54,010 nt of DNA, taken from assembly GCA_902490365.1 (NCBI GenBank), contig CABUDQ010000008.1, positions 1 to 54,010 on the forward strand, written 5' to 3'. Shown piece after piece: positions 16,779 to 24,734 of this stretch; the stretch's first letter is position 1, and each line of letters begins with the position of its first letter. The position numbers were made by a program, and so were the translations under genes. Below the pieces are notes generated by a model, which was not told where the DNA came from, ran no database searches, and was given only the letters and a program-made list of their open reading frames with translations. The stretch is from an uncultured Collinsella sp. (GTDB lineage: Bacteria; Actinomycetota; Coriobacteriia; Coriobacteriales; Coriobacteriaceae).

Positions 16779-17900
16779 ATGCGCACAGCAAACACGCACA
16801 AAAACATGGCACGCTGCGCTGCTACGGCAACCCTCGCTTGTGTTTTGGGCTTGGGCCTCGCGGCTCCTGCCTACGCCGATACCGCATCCGACCTTGCCGC
16901 TGCTCGTACGAAGCTCGAGCAGATCGGTACCCAAACCCAGCAGATTTACGATGAGCTCGCCACGCAGACGCAGGCGCTCGATCAGACTGCTGGCGAGATC
17001 ACGCAAAAGCAGCAGGAGATCGCTGACGGTCAGGCCAAGCTCTCGACCTATGTCGCCGGCGAGTACAAAACCGGCGGTCTGAGCCTGCTTCAGGTTCTGA
17101 CCGGCGTCGATGACCTGAGCGACATGCTCAACCGTCTCTTCTACTACGGCAAGGTGTCCGACAAGCAGGCCCAAACCATTCAGGAGGTCAAGGAGCTTAA
17201 GCAGCAGCTCACCGATAAGCAGGCCGAGCAGGAGAAGAACGTCGCCACCACGCAAAAGAAGGTCGATGAGCTTAACGCCCAGCAGGCTGAAGCCCAGAGT
17301 GTCGTGAACTCCCTGGATTCACAGTTGCAGGCCGAGCTTGCTGCCGAGGCCCAGGCCAACGCCGCGCTGCAGGCTGGCATAAATGCTAGCACCGCCGAAA
17401 AGGCCACGGTGAGCAACGACACCGCCGGTACGAGCGAGAACACCAACAAGGGTGGCGGTACGACCAACGACGGCGGCGGAAACACGCCCGCGCCCGCTCC
17501 CACTCCGCAGCCCCCGACGCCCGCTCCGGCTCCGGCTCCGGCTCCGACGCCTTCCGCACCGAGCCAGTCCGTTGACGGCGGTTCCGTTGTTTCGCGTGCC
17601 TATAGCAAGCTCGGATACGCTTACTCTTGGGGTGGCATTGGGCCGAACAGCTTTGACTGCTCCGGTTTTGTAAGCTATTGCCTCACGGGACGCTACTGCC
17701 GTCTGGGCACCACGGTCGACTTCATGGGTTGGACCCGTGTGTCCGATCCGCAACCCGGCGATGTTGTGGTTAACTCCTACCATACCGGCATCTATATCGG
17801 TAATGGTCAGATGATCCATGCTTCCGACTACAAAACGGGCGTCATCATCAGTTCCGTCGCAGCCGGTATGAACAACAACTACATTTTCGTGCGCTACTAA
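16779..17900 (+). CDS. Secreted NlpC/P60 peptidoglycan endopeptidase with coiled-coil domain
   Basis: A 373-residue exported hydrolase. A signal peptide (MRTANTHKNMAR then a hydrophobic stretch ending APAYA-D, cleavage near residue 33) leads a coiled coil (about 35-200), a Gly/Thr then Pro/Ala-rich linker (about 220-262) and a C-terminal NlpC/P60 domain. The catalytic triad is visible as Cys294 in DCSGFV, His335 in YHTGIYIGNG and His347 in MIHASD. The architecture resembles RipA/PcsB-type division hydrolases, usually held inactive by the coiled coil. GGAAAGGAAGC precedes the ATG and a strong terminator follows. Confidence 0.93.
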   Translation: MRTANTHKNMARCAATATLACVLGLGLAAPAYADTASDLAAARTKLEQIGTQTQQIYDELATQTQALDQTAGEITQKQQEIADGQAKLSTYVAGEYKTGGLSLLQVLTGVDDLSDMLNRLFYYGKVSDKQAQTIQEVKELKQQLTDKQAEQEKNVATTQKKVDELNAQQAEAQSVVNSLDSQLQAELAAEAQANAALQAGINASTAEKATVSNDTAGTSENTNKGGGTTNDGGGNTPAPAPTPQPPTPAPAPAPAPTPSAPSQSVDGGSVVSRAYSKLGYAYSWGGIGPNSFDCSGFVSYCLTGRYCRLGTTVDFMGWTRVSDPQPGDVVVNSYHTGIYIGNGQMIHASDYKTGVIISSVAAGMNNNYIFVRY

Positions 17901-17924
17901 GTCACTCTGTATAGCGAACGAAGG

Positions 17925-17963
17925 TGAACCTCGTGGCCTTTGAGCTGCGAGGTTCATTTTTTT
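17925..17963 (+). terminator. Intrinsic terminator after the NlpC/P60 gene
   Basis: A 9-bp stem TGAACCTCG/CGAGGTTCA with a 14-nt loop is followed by seven T. Confidence 0.9.
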
Positions 17964-18019
17964 ATGACCGTGCTCCATACATGATCCTAATGTGCTAGTT
18001 TTCAATACTAGATGCACGC

Positions 18020-18046
18020 TTCATCGGTGAGCAATATAGCTATAAT
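18020..18046 (+). promoter_or_regulatory. Probable promoter of the degV gene
   Basis: A perfect TATAAT -10 box sits at the 3' end. Only a weak -35 (TTCATC or overlapping CTTCAT, 15-16 bp away) is seen. The ATG is 30 bp downstream of the -10 box. Confidence 0.5.
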
Positions 18047-18075
18047 GATTGAGAAGCATATAGAAAGGACCCTCT

Positions 18076-18942
18076 ATGAGTTGGGCACTTATCTCCGATT
18101 CGAGCTGTAACCTCCGCGATTGGCAACCGACCGCGCCCCATACCACCTTTGCATTTGCACCCCTCAAAATTCGAGTGGGGGAGCGCGAGTTCGTCGATGA
18201 CCTCATGCTCGACGTTCACGAACTCAATTGCGCCGTGCAGGCGGAGTCGAGCGCTTCTTCGAGCGCCTGTCCGAGCGTAGGCGAGTGGACCGAACTCTTT
18301 AGGCTTGCCGACAAGACGATTTGTATGCCCATCTCGGAGGGCGTATCGGGGAGCTATAACGCCGCCGCCACGGCACGCGATTTGGTTCTTGCCGAGGAGC
18401 CGAACCGTCAAATTCATTTGGTCAATTCACGCGGAGCCGGCGGCAAAATGGACCTGATCTTACTGCTGTTCGACCGGTATCTTGCAAGCAATCCGGATGT
18501 CTCATTCGAGGACGCTTGCGCATACTTCAATAGCCTTGAGCAGAACAGCAAAATCCTCTTCAGCTTGTGCAATTACGAAAACCTGGCCAAAGCCGGACGT
18601 ATCCCTAAGGCAGCCGGCGTCATTGCCAACAAGCTCAATATTCGCATTTTGGGCACGGCGAGTGAGGCCGGTAAAATCGAACTCGTCGGACACACGCGTG
18701 GCGAAAAGAAGATGTTCAACAAGATCATCGACACCATGGAAGCCGAGGGTTTTACGGGCGGCGAGGTCGTCATCGACCATGTCGAGAATGAGGCAGGCGC
18801 CCAGGCACTTGCCAGCCGCATTGTGGAGCGCTGGCCCGGCTCCAAGACTATCATCATGCCCTGCAACGGCCTGGATTCCTATTACGCCGAGATGCACGGT
18901 CTTATTATCGGCTACGGCATGGACGTGGCTTCGGGCCAATAA
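18076..18942 (+). CDS. DegV family fatty-acid-binding protein
   Basis: A 288-residue protein of the DegV/FakB family, which binds fatty acids and in some Gram-positives presents them to a kinase (FakA). Typical segments are ALISDSSCNL at the start, ICMPISEGVSGSYNAA (lipid-binding serine region), NSRGAGGKMDLI and a C-terminal domain ending GLIIGYGMDVASG. No fakA-like (DhaL-domain) gene is in the window. It stands alone between terminators with its own promoter. Confidence 0.9.
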   Translation: MSWALISDSSCNLRDWQPTAPHTTFAFAPLKIRVGEREFVDDLMLDVHELNCAVQAESSASSSACPSVGEWTELFRLADKTICMPISEGVSGSYNAAATARDLVLAEEPNRQIHLVNSRGAGGKMDLILLLFDRYLASNPDVSFEDACAYFNSLEQNSKILFSLCNYENLAKAGRIPKAAGVIANKLNIRILGTASEAGKIELVGHTRGEKKMFNKIIDTMEAEGFTGGEVVIDHVENEAGAQALASRIVERWPGSKTIIMPCNGLDSYYAEMHGLIIGYGMDVASGQ

Positions 18943-18961
18943 AGTCCAACCAAGCAAAAAT

Positions 18962-19006
18962 ACGGGCGGGACAAAGTGACAGATGACCCTTTGCTCCGCC
19001 CGTTTT
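18962..19006. terminator. Bidirectional terminator between degV and the DUF1836 gene
   Basis: The outer stem ACGGGCGG/CCGCCCGT is reinforced by an inner ACAAAG/CTTTG pairing. There is a T-run on the plus side (GTTTTAT) and, on the minus strand, TATTTTTGC. It serves the two convergent genes. Confidence 0.85.
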
Positions 19007-19015
19007 ATACGTCGG

Positions 19016-19627
19016 CTAGCTATTAAACCCATTAAACTTTAGATAGCTCATCAGGTACGCCTTCGAAACGAAGGATGAAACCGCACTGCGCACAAGCAGC
19101 GACTCACGCGTTACCTGATGCGCCGTATCGGGAACCGGCGTCTGCTCGACGGAAAACGTCGAACGAATCGATGCCTCGAGCTGATCGACCACATAATCGA
19201 AGGCCGTCGGGGCATCGTAGCTCAAACGCTGAATGTTAAAGAGTGCCTGCACCGCAGCAATAGGTAACACCTGCTTAAAGAGGCAGATAGCGATCAGGCG
19301 GGCAATCTGCTCGCGGCCATATTGCTTTTTGACCGGAGCAGGCACCAGGCCGACCTTCACGTAGTTATTGATCATCGATGGCGTAATGACAGGGTGCTCA
19401 ACGCAAATGGACAGCGGCTCCATCCACAGCGCAACATACTCAATGACCTGGTCGCGGTAGAGCGTCACATTGGGCAACTGGTTATAGCGCGGCAGACTCA
19501 ACGTATTGAGTTTACGCACGATATCGGACTGAATGAATGCATCGGGTAGCACCGTGGGCTGAATATCCTCAGGCTTAATACTGACCGACGAATCGGACAT
19601 CGGAATAACGTGTTTAACGTGGTTCAT
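19016..19627 (-). CDS. DUF1836 domain protein (putative DNA-binding)
   Basis: A 203-residue protein. The central segment TPSMINNYVKVGLVPAPVKK with YGREQIARLIAICLFKQVLP is the DUF1836 signature and looks like a MerR-type helix-turn-helix, so a regulatory role is inferred. The start is the ATG after GGAGGACCTTT; an upstream in-frame extension overlaps the trxB terminator and is rejected. Function of the family is not established. Confidence 0.85.
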   Translation of the reverse strand: MNHVKHVIPMSDSSVSIKPEDIQPTVLPDAFIQSDIVRKLNTLSLPRYNQLPNVTLYRDQVIEYVALWMEPLSICVEHPVITPSMINNYVKVGLVPAPVKKQYGREQIARLIAICLFKQVLPIAAVQALFNIQRLSYDAPTAFDYVVDQLEASIRSTFSVEQTPVPDTAHQVTRESLLVRSAVSSFVSKAYLMSYLKFNGFNS

Positions 19628-19694
19628 AAAGGTCCTCCGTTCATTTTCTATATTGTATTCTAGGTTATCTAGTTTTGCATACCACATAGCCGGC

Positions 19695-19741
19695 AAGTAA
19701 AAGTGGTTGGACAACACATTGATGCATTGTCCAACCACTTT
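19695..19741 (-). terminator. Terminator downstream of trxB
   Basis: A perfect 15-bp stem (AAAGTGGTTGGACAA and its complement) with a 12-nt loop is followed on the minus strand by TTTTACTT. It lies 40 bp beyond the trxB stop. Confidence 0.82.
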
Positions 19742-19781
19742 GTGTAAAGATAGCAACCTTACATAAGATATATTATCGTAC

Positions 19782-20720
19782 TTATCCACGGAGAAACGCG
19801 TATGCGCTCGTTGCTGCTATGGCTCCATCCGAAACAGCGGTCACAACCTGGCGTAAACGTTTGGAACGGATATCGCCAGCGGCAAATAAGCCAGGCGTGC
19901 GGGTGGCCATCGATTCGTCGGTCACAATACCGCCGTCGGACGCCAAATCTACCAGATGCTCTACAAGCTCAGTATGGGGCTGCGTGCCAGCAAAGACAAA
20001 AATGCCAAACGAACCAGGATCAAAGGACTCAGTGTGCATTTCACTAGTCGCATTGTCCTTGAACGTGATTGTCGTGGGCATCGCTTCACCAGAAAGCTCA
20101 ACAATACTAGTTTGGTACCTAACTGAAATATTATCTTTTGCGAGCACCTTTTGAACCACGCCATCGGGGGCACGGAACTGATCGCGGCGCAAGACGATGG
20201 TCACGCTGCTGGCGATTTCTGCCAAGAACAGGGCTTCCTCGCAGGCAGCATTGCCGCCACCGATAACATAGACCTGTTTACCGCGAAAGAACATGCCATC
20301 GCACGTCGCGCAATACGAAACGCCACGACCGCGATACGTATCCTCGCCAACAAAACCAGCAGATCGCGGCGTTGCCCCCATGCAAGCGATAACACTCGAG
20401 GCCAGCGTATCGCCCATATCGTGATGCACCGTAAACAGCGCTTTATCGGCATCGTAATCGATACCCGTAACCATGCTCCATGCAACCTGTGCTCCCAGGC
20501 CCTCTGCATGCTGCTGAAAACGCTCGCCGAGTTCGGCGCCACTCAAGAGCGGAATACCCGGATAGTTCTCGACCTCATTGGTTGTGGCGATCTGCCCTCC
20601 CGACATGCCCTGTTCAATCACGGTCGTCGTTAGGTTGGCACGAGCAGCGTAAATGGCGGCAGCATAGCCCGCGGGGCCGCCACCGATAATCGCAACATCG
20701 ATCGGCTGATGGGTAGTCAT
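19782..20720 (-). CDS. trxB: Thioredoxin reductase
   Basis: FAD/NADPH flavoenzyme of 312 residues. FAD-binding GGGPAGYAAA is at residues 13-22, the redox pair is in SYCATCDG (Cys137, Cys140), NADPH-binding is VIGGGNAACEEA, and the C-terminal FAD motif is GLFAAGDIR. The start chosen follows GACAGGAGGTCTTTTC; the longer in-frame extension is not family-like. No thioredoxin gene is adjacent. It is divergent from the glycosyltransferase gene. Confidence 0.95.
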   Translation of the reverse strand: MTTHQPIDVAIIGGGPAGYAAAIYAARANLTTTVIEQGMSGGQIATTNEVENYPGIPLLSGAELGERFQQHAEGLGAQVAWSMVTGIDYDADKALFTVHHDMGDTLASSVIACMGATPRSAGFVGEDTYRGRGVSYCATCDGMFFRGKQVYVIGGGNAACEEALFLAEIASSVTIVLRRDQFRAPDGVVQKVLAKDNISVRYQTSIVELSGEAMPTTITFKDNATSEMHTESFDPGSFGIFVFAGTQPHTELVEHLVDLASDGGIVTDESMATRTPGLFAAGDIRSKRLRQVVTAVSDGAIAATSAYAFLRG

Positions 20721-20838
20721 GAAAAGACCTCCTGTCGAAAGATTGGCGTTCTTTGCGCTCATACCCAAATTTACGTGAACATGACACTCATGCACTACAA
20801 TGATAAATCCGAGTTACAACGTCGAAGGGGAGTTATCG

Positions 20839-22140
20839 ATGGATCAGGCGCAGACGAGCGACGACGCTCCCCTGCTCACGCACAGCACTCCCCAATCGGA
20901 GCAAACAGCGCTCTTGGCTCAGCTAAAACCTCTCGTGACCATCGTGCACGCCTCGGTCGGCTCGGGCCACAAGGCCGCCGCAAATGCAATTGCGCAGGCG
21001 TTCGACCTCATTCGCGGCACCAGCGGCATCCCCGAGGATGTTGAGATTGAAGTCCTCGATATCCTTGATTTTGGACGCATTAGATTCGACGGCAATAAGA
21101 CCGCGGCATCTTTTACGGGAGCCACGCGCCCCATCTACGACCTGACCTGGCGATATACGCTTACGGGACATCTTCTCTGGGGTGGAGGCACGGCATGGTC
21201 GCGAATCATGTTCCCCGCCTTCAACGAATATATTCGTAGCCGTAGGCCCATAGCCGTGGTCGCAACGCACATCACAGCAGCCAATGTTGCCGTGGGTGCC
21301 CGCGTAATTACGGGTATCGATTATCCGGTCATCTGTGTGCCGACCGACTACGAAGTCGAGGGCTGGTGGCCCCACAAGGACACCGATCTATTCTGTGTTG
21401 CCAACGAATTTATGGCCGAAACGCTGCGTCCGCGCAAGGTGCTCGAGACAAAGATTCGCATTACCGGCATTCCTATTCGCGCCGGATTCGACACGGATTA
21501 CGATCGCGAAGAAGAGCTAGCTAAGTTCAACCTCCCCACCGACAAGACCGTCGTGCTGGTAATGGCCGGTGCCAGCTTGCCTCAACCGTACGTTCGCTTT
21601 CGCGCGGAGATGGACCGCACCCTCCCCTTCCTACGCAGTTTCGAAGACATGCACTTTGTCTTTTTGCCGGGCAAGGATAAGGAATACGCCGCCCGCCTCA
21701 AGACACTCTTCGATGCCATGAAGCTCGAAAATGTCACGGTTCTTGACTATGTCGACGATATGGCGGCCCTTATGCACGGCTGCGACCTGGCAATTCTCAA
21801 ATCGGGCGGACTCACCGTCACCGAGTGCCTATGCGCACATCTGCCGATGATCCTGCTGGGCAAATCATACGGCCAGGAAAAGGCCAACACCACGATGCTC
21901 ACCGGCATGGGCGCCAGCATGCACGTCACCACGGCACGAGAGCTCATCGTAACCCTGCGCCACCTGCACGACCATCCCGAATCACTCAAAGCCCTACTCA
22001 TCAACGGCGAAGTACTACGCCGCCCCCACGCAGCCGAAGACATAGCCATCGCAACCATGGAGCTCGTAGGCAAACCCCAAAAGCGCAAAAGAGCCTTCTG
22101 CCGCTTCTACTGGGGCGGCAAGCCAGCGCATATCCGCTAG
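20839..22140 (+). CDS. Glycosyltransferase of the MGDG synthase/UgtP type
   Basis: A 433-residue peripheral membrane enzyme. The N-terminal HASVGSGHKAAANAIAQAF is the signature of MGDG-synthase-type diacylglycerol glycosyltransferases, followed by a GT-B C-terminal half (LVMAGASLPQ, VLDYVDDMAALMHGCDLAILKSGG with the donor-binding motif, TVTECL). It probably adds glucose or galactose to diacylglycerol for glycolipids or lipoteichoic-acid anchors. The start is the ATG after GAAGGGGAG. A long palindrome begins 14 bp beyond its stop. Confidence 0.9.
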   Translation: MDQAQTSDDAPLLTHSTPQSEQTALLAQLKPLVTIVHASVGSGHKAAANAIAQAFDLIRGTSGIPEDVEIEVLDILDFGRIRFDGNKTAASFTGATRPIYDLTWRYTLTGHLLWGGGTAWSRIMFPAFNEYIRSRRPIAVVATHITAANVAVGARVITGIDYPVICVPTDYEVEGWWPHKDTDLFCVANEFMAETLRPRKVLETKIRITGIPIRAGFDTDYDREEELAKFNLPTDKTVVLVMAGASLPQPYVRFRAEMDRTLPFLRSFEDMHFVFLPGKDKEYAARLKTLFDAMKLENVTVLDYVDDMAALMHGCDLAILKSGGLTVTECLCAHLPMILLGKSYGQEKANTTMLTGMGASMHVTTARELIVTLRHLHDHPESLKALLINGEVLRRPHAAEDIAIATMELVGKPQKRKRAFCRFYWGGKPAHIR

Positions 22141-22153
22141 CGTCTTTATGTCC

Positions 22154-22257
22154 GCTTACCTGCGGGAGGCCCCTATATATCATCCCGTGCTCAAACATTC
22201 TCGCTTCGCTGCGAAACTGCGCGCGGGACGATATATAGGGGCCTCCCGCAGGTAAGC
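22154..22257. repeat. Palindromic element, family A, copy 1
   Basis: Perfect 28-bp inverted arms (22154-22181 and 22230-22257) flank a 48-nt middle. After one mismatch a further 8 pairs form. The core CTCAAACATTCTCGC...GCGAAACTGCGCG recurs in inverted orientation in copy 2, 160 bp away, while the outer arm sequence does not. No T-run follows, so it is not a classical terminator. Confidence 0.85.
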
Positions 22258-22333
22258 TGCGTTAACGTACCAGCGGCTATACCAGATTCCCCACCAGTAG
22301 AATCTGCAAAGGGGAACCAGAAAATATAAATAC

Positions 22334-22382
22334 AGTAAGTCGATGCGACAAAGGAGGTGACCCTTCATCGCATCGACTTACT
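22334..22382. repeat. 15-bp hairpin presenting a Shine-Dalgarno-like loop
   Basis: AGTAAGTCGATGCGA and its exact complement enclose a 19-nt loop containing AAAGGAGGTGA, an 11-nt complement of the usual 16S rRNA 3' end. No start codon lies at translational distance on that strand. It sits midway between the two family A palindromes. Confidence 0.7.
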
Positions 22383-22415
22383 AGAAAAGTAAATATTGTT
22401 TCAAGCGAGTAGCCG

Positions 22416-22518
22416 CCCGCCCGGGGCTTACCTATATCGTTCCACGCGCAGTTTCGCAGCGAGCGAAGCGACGCGAGAATGTTTGAGCATGGAATGATAT
22501 AGGTAAGCCCCGGGCGGG
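22416..22518. repeat. Palindromic element, family A, copy 2 (inverted)
   Basis: Perfect 23-bp arms (22416-22438 and 22496-22518) enclose the family A core in the opposite orientation to copy 1. The core is 9 nt longer through repetition of a GCGAAGCGA-like unit. Only the core-proximal part (TATATCAT-YCC-R-TGC) is shared with copy 1 arms; the outer G+C-rich part is unique. It ends 15 bp from the dut stop. Confidence 0.85.
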
Positions 22519-22533
22519 AGGGATACGAGCGCC

Positions 22534-22977
22534 CTAGGCGATGCCGCTGGAGCCGAAGCCTCCTTTGCCTCGGTCGGTTTCGTCTAGTTCTTCTACTTCT
22601 ATAAGGTTGACCGTGGGGACTTCTTGGATGACGAGTTGGGCTATGCGGTCGCCTTTGTTGATTTGGATGTCGTTGGAGGGATCCAAGTTGATAAGGATAA
22701 CCTTAAGCTCACCTCGATAGTGAGCATCAATGAGGCCCGGCGTGTTGACTATAGACAGGCCCTGCTTGATGGCCAAGCCGCTGCGGGGCTGGACGAAGCC
22801 GGCGTAGCCATCGGGCAGAGCGATGGCCAGCCCAGTAGAGACCAGACGGCGTTCGAAGGGCTTCAGGACGCAGTCCTCGTTGGAGCGCAAATCCAAGCCA
22901 GCATCGGTGGGATGGGCGTATTTGGGAAGCTCAACGGTGGGGTCGAGACGCTTTATGTTGACGGTAATGTTGGACAT
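22534..22977 (-). CDS. dut: Deoxyuridine 5'-triphosphate nucleotidohydrolase
   Basis: Trimeric dUTPase of 147 residues that hydrolyses dUTP to dUMP and pyrophosphate, keeping uracil out of DNA. All five family motifs are visible: DAGLDLRS, QPRSGLA, TPGLIDAHYRGE, GDRIAQLV and the C-terminal RGKGGFGSSG arm. It is 4 bp downstream of nrdR in the same orientation, forming a nucleotide/DNA-damage cluster with the adjacent lexA region. Confidence 0.97.
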   Translation of the reverse strand: MSNITVNIKRLDPTVELPKYAHPTDAGLDLRSNEDCVLKPFERRLVSTGLAIALPDGYAGFVQPRSGLAIKQGLSIVNTPGLIDAHYRGELKVILINLDPSNDIQINKGDRIAQLVIQEVPTVNLIEVEELDETDRGKGGFGSSGIA

Positions 22978-22981
22978 GGAA

Positions 22982-23425
22982 TCACCTTAGCTTGTCGAGC
23001 TCTTGCAGAAACTCATCGACGTCTTTGAAATCACGGTAGACCGAGGCAAAACGGATGTACGCCACCTTGTCGATCTTGGCCAAGCGCTTGAGCACCATGT
23101 CACCCAACTCATGGGACGTGACGGCCGTCAGCGTGCGTGAACGCAGCTCGACCTCGATGTCGTCGATAATCTCATTGAGCTTCTTAGTGTCGATATCACG
23201 CTTGATGGTGGCGCGCATCAAGCCGACGAGCAGCTTATTGCGATCGAACCGCTGCTTAGTTCCGTCCGACTTAATGACCTCGATTGGGTCTTCACATCGC
23301 TCGAACGTTGTAAAGCGGTAGTTACACGAGCAACATTCGCGACGGCGCTTAATGGTGTTATTTGACTCCTGCATACGGGAATCAACGACGCGGGTATGTG
23401 CCTTGCCGCATTTGGGACAGCGCAT
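22982..23425 (-). CDS. nrdR: Transcriptional repressor NrdR
   Basis: A 147-residue repressor of ribonucleotide reductase genes. The N-terminal zinc ribbon has MRCPKCG and CCSCNYRF (two CxxC pairs), followed by an ATP-cone domain (VIKSDGTKQRFDRNKLLVGL) that senses ATP/dATP. The order lexA, LysM protein, nrdR repeats the mycobacterial Rv2720-Rv2718c arrangement. Length is standard. Confidence 0.96.
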   Translation of the reverse strand: MRCPKCGKAHTRVVDSRMQESNNTIKRRRECCSCNYRFTTFERCEDPIEVIKSDGTKQRFDRNKLLVGLMRATIKRDIDTKKLNEIIDDIEVELRSRTLTAVTSHELGDMVLKRLAKIDKVAYIRFASVYRDFKDVDEFLQELDKLR

Positions 23426-23476
23426 GGAACCTCCTCTTAAACGATAACAAGGGTACCATGCGCAGCGCGATAATGA

Positions 23477-23926
23477 TTACGAACGAGCAGGAACCTTAAG
23501 ATGCGCACCGGCGGCGAGCGAACCATGCTCCAGATGATTGACGTTACGGATCATGTCGGAAGTCTCTTGCGTGGAAAGGCCTTCGATTGGATATTCCTCG
23601 GCAAGCGACCAAAGAGAATCACCAGGCTGAACGCGAATGGTCTCGTAAGTAATGTTGGAAACGGACTCGGCATACGCGGCGTGACGAGCGCAAAAGACCG
23701 AAGTAGCGAGGACAAAGAAGAGCGTAAGCGCAACGGCGACGGCGACAATCGTCGGAACCTTCAGGGCAACGCGGGCCGGCGCGACTACAGCCTGCTGATT
23801 GCGAGCAGGCTTTACGGTCAAAGGCTGAATGCCGGAGCGGCCACCCTGAACAACCGTAAAAGTAGGTTCTGCAGGCGTCTCGAGCTTAAGGGCGAGGTTA
23901 CCCTGGACCATATTCGTTGCGTTCAT
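23477..23926 (-). CDS. LysM membrane protein, likely SOS-induced division inhibitor (YneA/ChiZ-like position)
   Basis: A 149-residue protein with a cytoplasmic N-terminus (about 1-52), one membrane span (VPTIVAVAVALTLFFVLA) and a C-terminal LysM domain (IRVQPGDSLWSLAEEYP ... LKVPARS). The second of two adjacent ATGs is better spaced from AGAGGAG. It is divergent from lexA, with three LexA boxes in the shared 160-bp region, so SOS induction is very likely. Sequence alone does not prove division arrest; the comparison is with B. subtilis YneA and mycobacterial Rv2719c, both LysM proteins beside lexA. Confidence 0.85.
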   Translation of the reverse strand: MNATNMVQGNLALKLETPAEPTFTVVQGGRSGIQPLTVKPARNQQAVVAPARVALKVPTIVAVAVALTLFFVLATSVFCARHAAYAESVSNITYETIRVQPGDSLWSLAEEYPIEGLSTQETSDMIRNVNHLEHGSLAAGAHLKVPARS

Positions 23927-23996
23927 CATGTTCTCCTCTCGCGTGTTTTGCTGAGAACAGTTTTATCAAGCCGCGCGGACAAAAATGTCTAGCGCG

Positions 23997-24010
23997 AGAA
24001 CGAATGTTCG
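23997..24010. promoter_or_regulatory. LexA box 1 (lexA/LysM intergenic)
   Basis: The sequence AGAACGAATGTTCG matches GAAC-N4-GTTC exactly. It is the box nearest the LysM gene. Confidence 0.85.
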
Positions 24011-24024
24011 GTTATTATTATCTT

Positions 24025-24038
24025 CGAACAGTTGTTCC
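24025..24038. promoter_or_regulatory. LexA box 2 (lexA/LysM intergenic)
   Basis: The sequence CGAACAGTTGTTCC matches GAAC-N4-GTTC exactly. It is centred 28 bp from box 1. Confidence 0.88.
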
Positions 24039-24052
24039 TGTCAAGCAAAATT

Positions 24053-24066
24053 CGAACATTTGTTTG
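24053..24066. promoter_or_regulatory. LexA box 3 (lexA-proximal)
   Basis: The sequence CGAACATTTGTTTG has one deviation from the consensus right half. It is 28 bp from box 2, so the three boxes are evenly spaced, and it ends 23 bp before the lexA ATG, consistent with autorepression. Confidence 0.8.
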
Positions 24067-24089
24067 ACATTGGTAGAGAGGATGCCCTG

Positions 24090-24734
24090 ATGGCTCGCAA
24101 AATTACCAAGCGTCAGCAGCAAATATACGACTTCATCAAGGAATATCAGCAGGAGAAGGGTTATCCGCCCAGCGTGCGCGAGATGGCTTCTGCCGTGGGC
24201 CTTTCCTCCCCCAGCACCGTGCACGCCCATCTCTCTGCCCTGGAGGCGCGAGGGCTACTCAAGCGCGATGCCACCAAACCGCGCGCCCTGGAACTCTTTA
24301 ACGAGGACGGTTCCTCTGTCTCAATTTCTAAATCTGACGAGCCCACCGCCCCTCGCGGAACGGTCTCGCTACCGCTCGTTGGTCGCGTCGCGGCTGGGAT
24401 CCCCATTCTGGCCGAGCAGAATATCGAAGACACGTTTACTATCCCGACCGAAATCGCGACTGATCAGGGTTCCTTTATCCTTGAGGTGCATGGGAGCTCA
24501 ATGATCAATGTCGGCATCTTCAATGGCGATTACATCATCGTCCGTGAACAAAAGAATGCCATGAACGGCGAAATTGTCGTGGCCATGATCGATGGTTCAG
24601 CGACCGTCAAGACGTTCTACAAGGAGCAGGGACGCGTACGCCTGCAGCCTGAGAATGACACCATGGAGCCTATCTATGCAACGAATCCCGTTATCCTGGG
24701 CAAAGTCGTCGGCTTGATGCGCCGGTTCTCGTAA
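24090..24734 (+). CDS. lexA: SOS-response repressor LexA
   Basis: A 214-residue repressor. The winged helix (KRQQQIYDFIKEYQ, GYPPSVREMASAVGLSSPST) leads to an S24-type self-cleavage domain with the Ala102-Gly103 bond in VGRVAAGIP, catalytic Ser137 in HGSSMINVG and Lys174 in ATVKTF. The GSSM serine motif replaces the commoner GDSM, which should not affect catalysis. The start is the ATG after AGAGAGGATGCCCTG; the upstream in-frame extension runs through the LexA boxes. It shares a TAATG junction with the next gene. Confidence 0.97.
   Translation: MARKITKRQQQIYDFIKEYQQEKGYPPSVREMASAVGLSSPSTVHAHLSALEARGLLKRDATKPRALELFNEDGSSVSISKSDEPTAPRGTVSLPLVGRVAAGIPILAEQNIEDTFTIPTEIATDQGSFILEVHGSSMINVGIFNGDYIIVREQKNAMNGEIVVAMIDGSATVKTFYKEQGRVRLQPENDTMEPIYATNPVILGKVVGLMRRFS

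Noticed and set aside
17450..17570. Pro/Ala-rich repeats in the NlpC/P60 gene as a possible frameshift site
   Set aside because: The frame runs cleanly through the linker into an intact catalytic domain; such linkers are common in exported hydrolases.
22141..22533. Family A palindromes as ordinary bidirectional terminators
   Set aside because: Neither hairpin is followed by a T-run on the relevant strand and the loops are long and conserved, unlike terminators.
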